Notes under the pieces: model-generated
The model's database searches: none
Seen by the model: only the letters and a program-made list of their open reading frames with translations
What the model was told of the DNA's origin: nothing
Assembly (NCBI GenBank): GCA_035575135.1
Contig: DATLYE010000019.1
Coordinates: forward strand, 14,304-78,303
Length of the DNA stretch: 64,000 nt
Reading direction: 5' to 3'
Origin: JANWXD01 sp035575135
Lineage (GTDB): Bacteria; Acidobacteriota; Terriglobia; Bryobacterales; Bryobacteraceae
Position numbers and translations under genes: made by a program
Part shown: piece after piece, positions 61,305-64,000 of the stretch
How the letters are laid out: the number at the start of each line of letters is the position of its first letter
How positions within the stretch are numbered: position 1 is the stretch's first letter

Positions 61305-62255
61305 TCAGTCGAGCCCGCGGTACAAAGCCGCGAGCGCGCTCATCCGGCCGGATTGCTCCGGTGTGAACTGGAACATGCAGGCGTCGTCGGTGTAGTCCAT
61401 GAAGTTTTCGACCGGGTCGAGACCCGGGTGCTTCGGCCCGACGCAGGTATCGCGGCCTGTCGGGCAGCCGAAAGCCGGAGAGCGCTCCGCCGGCGTGTCG
61501 GCGACCAGATCCCCGCTCGTGCTGCACGCTCCTTGAAACGTGTGATACAGCCCCAGCCAGTGTCCCACCTCATGCGTGGCTGTGTCGCCTTCGTTGTAGG
61601 GGGCGGCAGCGCCCCCCGGCAGCGAGGAAAACAGGACCACCACGCCGTCATTGATCGGGTCGGTAGCGTAGCTCCAGGGGAATGTCGCCCAGCCGAGCAG
61701 GCCGCCGCCGGGGTTCGCAGTGTAAAGATTCAACGTGTCCGCGCCCCCCTGCCGCAGCGCCGCCTTTGCCTCGCGCTCTTCCTTCGAACCCGGCGACATC
61801 GTGTACCAGGCGGGGTTCGTGGTGCGAGTGATACCCGCCAGCGAGAACACGAAGGGCGTCGCCGCGCCTCCCGTGGCCCCGCCGAACGAGGAGTTCAACA
61901 CCTGAATCTGCTGGCGGATCATGTTGGTGGGTACGTCACCGTTTTCGATGCCGGGCCCGTTGTTGATGACGTGGACGTAGACCGGAATCACGATCGAACT
62001 GTTGGGGGCGCCTCTTTTTTTGCCGCTCGAGGCGCGGAAACGGCTCAAGGCAGCCTCGATTTCGGCAGCCTCAATATCGTCTACGTGTCGCGTGGCGCAG
62101 CGCGCTCCGCTGTCAATGAATGCCTTCTGGCTGACCCAGGTGCGGCCTCCCAGTGTGAAGGGCGCATCCGCGGCGACCGGAGCCTGACCCGCGGCCGGGT
62201 GGCCCAGCCAGATGGCCAGTGCGGCCCATGCCAGAAACGTGCACCGAAAGCTCAT
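61305..62255 (-). CDS. M43-family (pappalysin/cytophagalysin) zinc metalloprotease
   Basis: A 316-aa secreted protease. A signal peptide (to about residue 24) precedes a propeptide-like part, and the catalytic domain has the full zinc motif HEVGHWLGLYH (about residues 228-238) plus the Met-turn region FMDYTDDACMFQFTPEQ. The cysteines around CSTSGDLVADTP and CPTGRDTC are those of the family's disulfides. It would cleave proteins outside the cytoplasm. ATG 62255 has an AGGAG upstream and a TATACT -10 (62283-62288). Confidence 0.9.
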   Translation of the reverse strand: MSFRCTFLAWAALAIWLGHPAAGQAPVAADAPFTLGGRTWVSQKAFIDSGARCATRHVDDIEAAEIEAALSRFRASSGKKRGAPNSSIVIPVYVHVINNGPGIENGDVPTNMIRQQIQVLNSSFGGATGGAATPFVFSLAGITRTTNPAWYTMSPGSKEEREAKAALRQGGADTLNLYTANPGGGLLGWATFPWSYATDPINDGVVVLFSSLPGGAAAPYNEGDTATHEVGHWLGLYHTFQGACSTSGDLVADTPAERSPAFGCPTGRDTCVGPKHPGLDPVENFMDYTDDACMFQFTPEQSGRMSALAALYRGLD

Positions 62256-62282
62256 ACGTCGCTCCTGTACGGTCGTGTCGTT

Positions 62283-62290
62283 AGTATAAT
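62283..62290. promoter_or_regulatory. Overlapping divergent -10 elements
   Basis: AGTATAAT reads TATAAT on the plus strand (62285-62290) and TATACT on the minus strand (62283-62288). It could serve the M43 gene and the TPR gene from one spot. A second plus-strand TATACT lies at 62362-62367. No convincing -35 elements. Confidence 0.4.
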
Positions 62291-62423
62291 CGAGCCTTTC
62301 ATACGTGTGGGGACGGCAAGTCCAGGTGGCGGCAGCCGCTCGCGCCGGAGGCGTTTACCGCTATACTTGGGGAAGAGAGGATCGTGGGCCGCATTCCGGG
62401 GTGGCAGAAACGATAACATTCCG

Positions 62424-64000
62424 ATGAAGAAATCAAGACAAGTGTTGCTGTTGTGGGCGGGACTGGCCTGGCTCGGTTTCCCTGTTGCGTCTGCCGCTCC
62501 TGCCGGCTCTACGGAACGGGCGCCCAACCGGGCGGAAGCGTACTATCACTACTCCATGGCGCATCTCTACGCGGAGCTGGGCACCCTGTACGGCAACCGC
62601 GGTGAGTACTTCTCGCGCGCCATCGAACACTACAAGGAGGCCATCAAGGCCGACCCTGGAGCCAGCTTCCTCGCTGAGGAGCTCTCCGACGTCTACGTGC
62701 AATCCGGGAGGCTCAACGAGGCGGTCAGCGAAGCCGAAGAACGCCTGCGCCAGAATCCGGACGCGCTCGACGCGCGCCGCCTCCTCGGCCGCTTGTACAT
62801 GCGCCTCATCGGCGATCCGCAAACCAACCGGATCAACGAAACCATGCTCCGCAAGGCCATCGAGCAGTACGAGAAGGTCGCCGAAAAGGAGCCCAAGAGT
62901 ATCGAGACCTGGCTTGTGCTGGGCCGCCTGTACAAAGTCGGCCAGAATTCCCTGGAGGCGGAAAAGGCCTACCAGCGCGCCCTGGAACTGGATCCCAACA
63001 GTGAGGAGGCCATGACCGGGCTGGCCATGGTCTACTCCGATCTGGGCGACAACCGCAGGGCCGTCGAGATGCTCGAACGGGTGGTGCGAGCCAACCCGAA
63101 CTTGCGGACCCTTACCTCACTGGCCAGCGCCTATGAACAGATGCGCGACTACAAAGGTGCGGCAGAGATTTTGAAGCGGGCTCTCGAGCTGGCGCCCGAC
63201 AGCCCCGAGCTCAAGCGCGCTCTGGCGCAGGATCTGGCCCTTTCCGACCAGCTGGACGCCGCGATCAGCATCTACGAGGAACTCACGCGTTCCAACCCCA
63301 AGGACGTGCACTCCTGGCTTCGCCTGTCGCAGGCCTACCGCCAGAAGCGGGATTTCGTCAAGGCTCGCCAGGCGGCCGAGAGCGCCAAACGCCTTGACCC
63401 GGACAACCTCGAGATCCGCTACAACGAGGTCAACCTGCTCGAGGCCGAGGGCCGGAACGCCGAAGCGATTCAGCTCATGAACGAGATGCTCGAGAGCTCC
63501 TCCCGGAAGTCTTACAGCCCGCCGGAGAAGGCCAGCCGTGCCGTGTTGCTGGAGCGCCTCGGACAGCTGTACCGCAACAATCTCCAGTACGCCGAGGCGG
63601 TGGCCACGTTTCGAAAACTGAGCGAACTCGATCCGGACCTGGGCCCGCGCGCCGCGGCTCAGGTCATGGACACCTGGCGGCAAGCCAAGGAGTACGCCAA
63701 GGCAGCGGAGGAGGCCGAGGCCGCCTACAAGAAGTATCCTCAGGATCGCATGGTGGCCATCGTGCGCGCCTCCATTCTGGCCGATTTCGGCAAAGCCGAT
63801 CAGGCCGTGGCGGCGATCAAGAAGGTTTTCGACGGCAAGGAGGATCGCGAAGCCTGGATCGCGCTGGCCCAGGTCTATGAGAGGACCAAGAATTACGCGG
63901 AAATGGGCAAGGCGCTGGATGCCGCCGAGAAGCTGTCGGACTCCGACGAGCACCGCCAGACGATCTACTTCATGCGCGGCGCCATGTTTGAGCGCATGAA
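62424..64000 (+). CDS. TPR-repeat exported protein, 3' end outside the window
   Basis: The frame is open from ATG 62424 to the window end (525 codons) without a stop, so the gene is cut. It has a signal peptide (MKKSRQVLLLWAGLAWLGF..ASAAPAG), then tandem tetratricopeptide repeats over the whole visible length, with units such as WLVLGRLYKVGQNSLEAEKAYQRALELDP near residues 170-200. TPR arrays mediate protein-protein contacts, here in the periplasm. No strong Shine-Dalgarno sequence; GATAAC (62412-62417) precedes the ATG by 6 nt. Confidence 0.85.
   Translation, partial: MKKSRQVLLLWAGLAWLGFPVASAAPAGSTERAPNRAEAYYHYSMAHLYAELGTLYGNRGEYFSRAIEHYKEAIKADPGASFLAEELSDVYVQSGRLNEAVSEAEERLRQNPDALDARRLLGRLYMRLIGDPQTNRINETMLRKAIEQYEKVAEKEPKSIETWLVLGRLYKVGQNSLEAEKAYQRALELDPNSEEAMTGLAMVYSDLGDNRRAVEMLERVVRANPNLRTLTSLASAYEQMRDYKGAAEILKRALELAPDSPELKRALAQDLALSDQLDAAISIYEELTRSNPKDVHSWLRLSQAYRQKRDFVKARQAAESAKRLDPDNLEIRYNEVNLLEAEGRNAEAIQLMNEMLESSSRKSYSPPEKASRAVLLERLGQLYRNNLQYAEAVATFRKLSELDPDLGPRAAAQVMDTWRQAKEYAKAAEEAEAAYKKYPQDRMVAIVRASILADFGKADQAVAAIKKVFDGKEDREAWIALAQVYERTKNYAEMGKALDAAEKLSDSDEHRQTIYFMRGAMFERM

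Overview
The window is GC-rich, densely coded bacterial chromosome. It carries core housekeeping genes with no sign of phage, plasmid, insertion sequence, CRISPR array, rRNA or tRNA. The combination of a GWxTD-domain protein, a carboxypeptidase-regulatory/beta-barrel protein, several RND-type adaptors, a YIP1 protein, an M43 protease and a large TPR protein, on a GC-rich background, suggests an Acidobacteriota-like genome (Bryobacter/Solibacter type). That placement is inference from gene content, not a measured phylogeny. Many start codons are TTG or GTG.

Layout. 1-8 kb: the tail of an unknown gene, a GT2 glycosyltransferase, lysS, a LolC/E-type permease, a glyoxalase II-like MBL protein diverging from a YgfZ/GcvT-fold protein, then a minus-strand operon cysH-cysC-PHP phosphoesterase for sulfate assimilation. 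8-14 kb: an FmdB-type zinc ribbon, an eIF2B-like protein, a tandem pair of PepSY-type membrane proteins, and a three-gene unit ending in an HTTM protein. 13.8-22.1 kb: a ten-gene chain, mostly overlapping, Trm112-like, GT9, msbA-like, yicC, gmk, rpoZ, coaBC, uracil-DNA glycosylase, tmk, holB. 22.2-25.8 kb: the GWxTD and beta-barrel pair behind a good sigma70-type promoter.

25.8-31.3 kb is the accessory-looking part. A gene-free stretch is followed by a minus-strand operon of an unrecognised 274-aa Cys-rich protein and a 1364-aa NACHT-type STAND NTPase. The NTPase ends in about 20 two-helix repeats whose DNA units are nearly identical. 31.5-34.5 kb: a secreted UlaG-like MBL protein, a heparinase-like secreted protein, and a stretch without protein genes. 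That stretch holds a long-stem 6S-like RNA candidate and a very strong intrinsic terminator. 34.5-40.5 kb: three alkaline-phosphatase-superfamily proteins (two of them tandem paralogues), a 63-aa ribbon-helix-helix-like protein and a membrane protein.

40.5-49.8 kb: metK-ahcY (methyl cycle), tig, clpX, lon (protein quality control, with clpP absent from its usual place), and rho. 49.9-58 kb: an efflux cluster of three HlyD/MacA-type adaptors, a MacB-type permease and a TolC-like protein, with no ATPase gene. 58-64 kb: mutL, a YIP1 protein, a small exported protein, an M43 metalloprotease, and a TPR protein cut by the window end.

Several genes have a -10-like hexamer 6-12 nt before the chosen start codon, which suggests leaderless transcription for some of them. 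The best candidates for something undescribed are the NACHT-repeat/274-aa pair, the non-coding block at 33.7-34.14 kb, and the ATPase-less tripartite efflux cluster.
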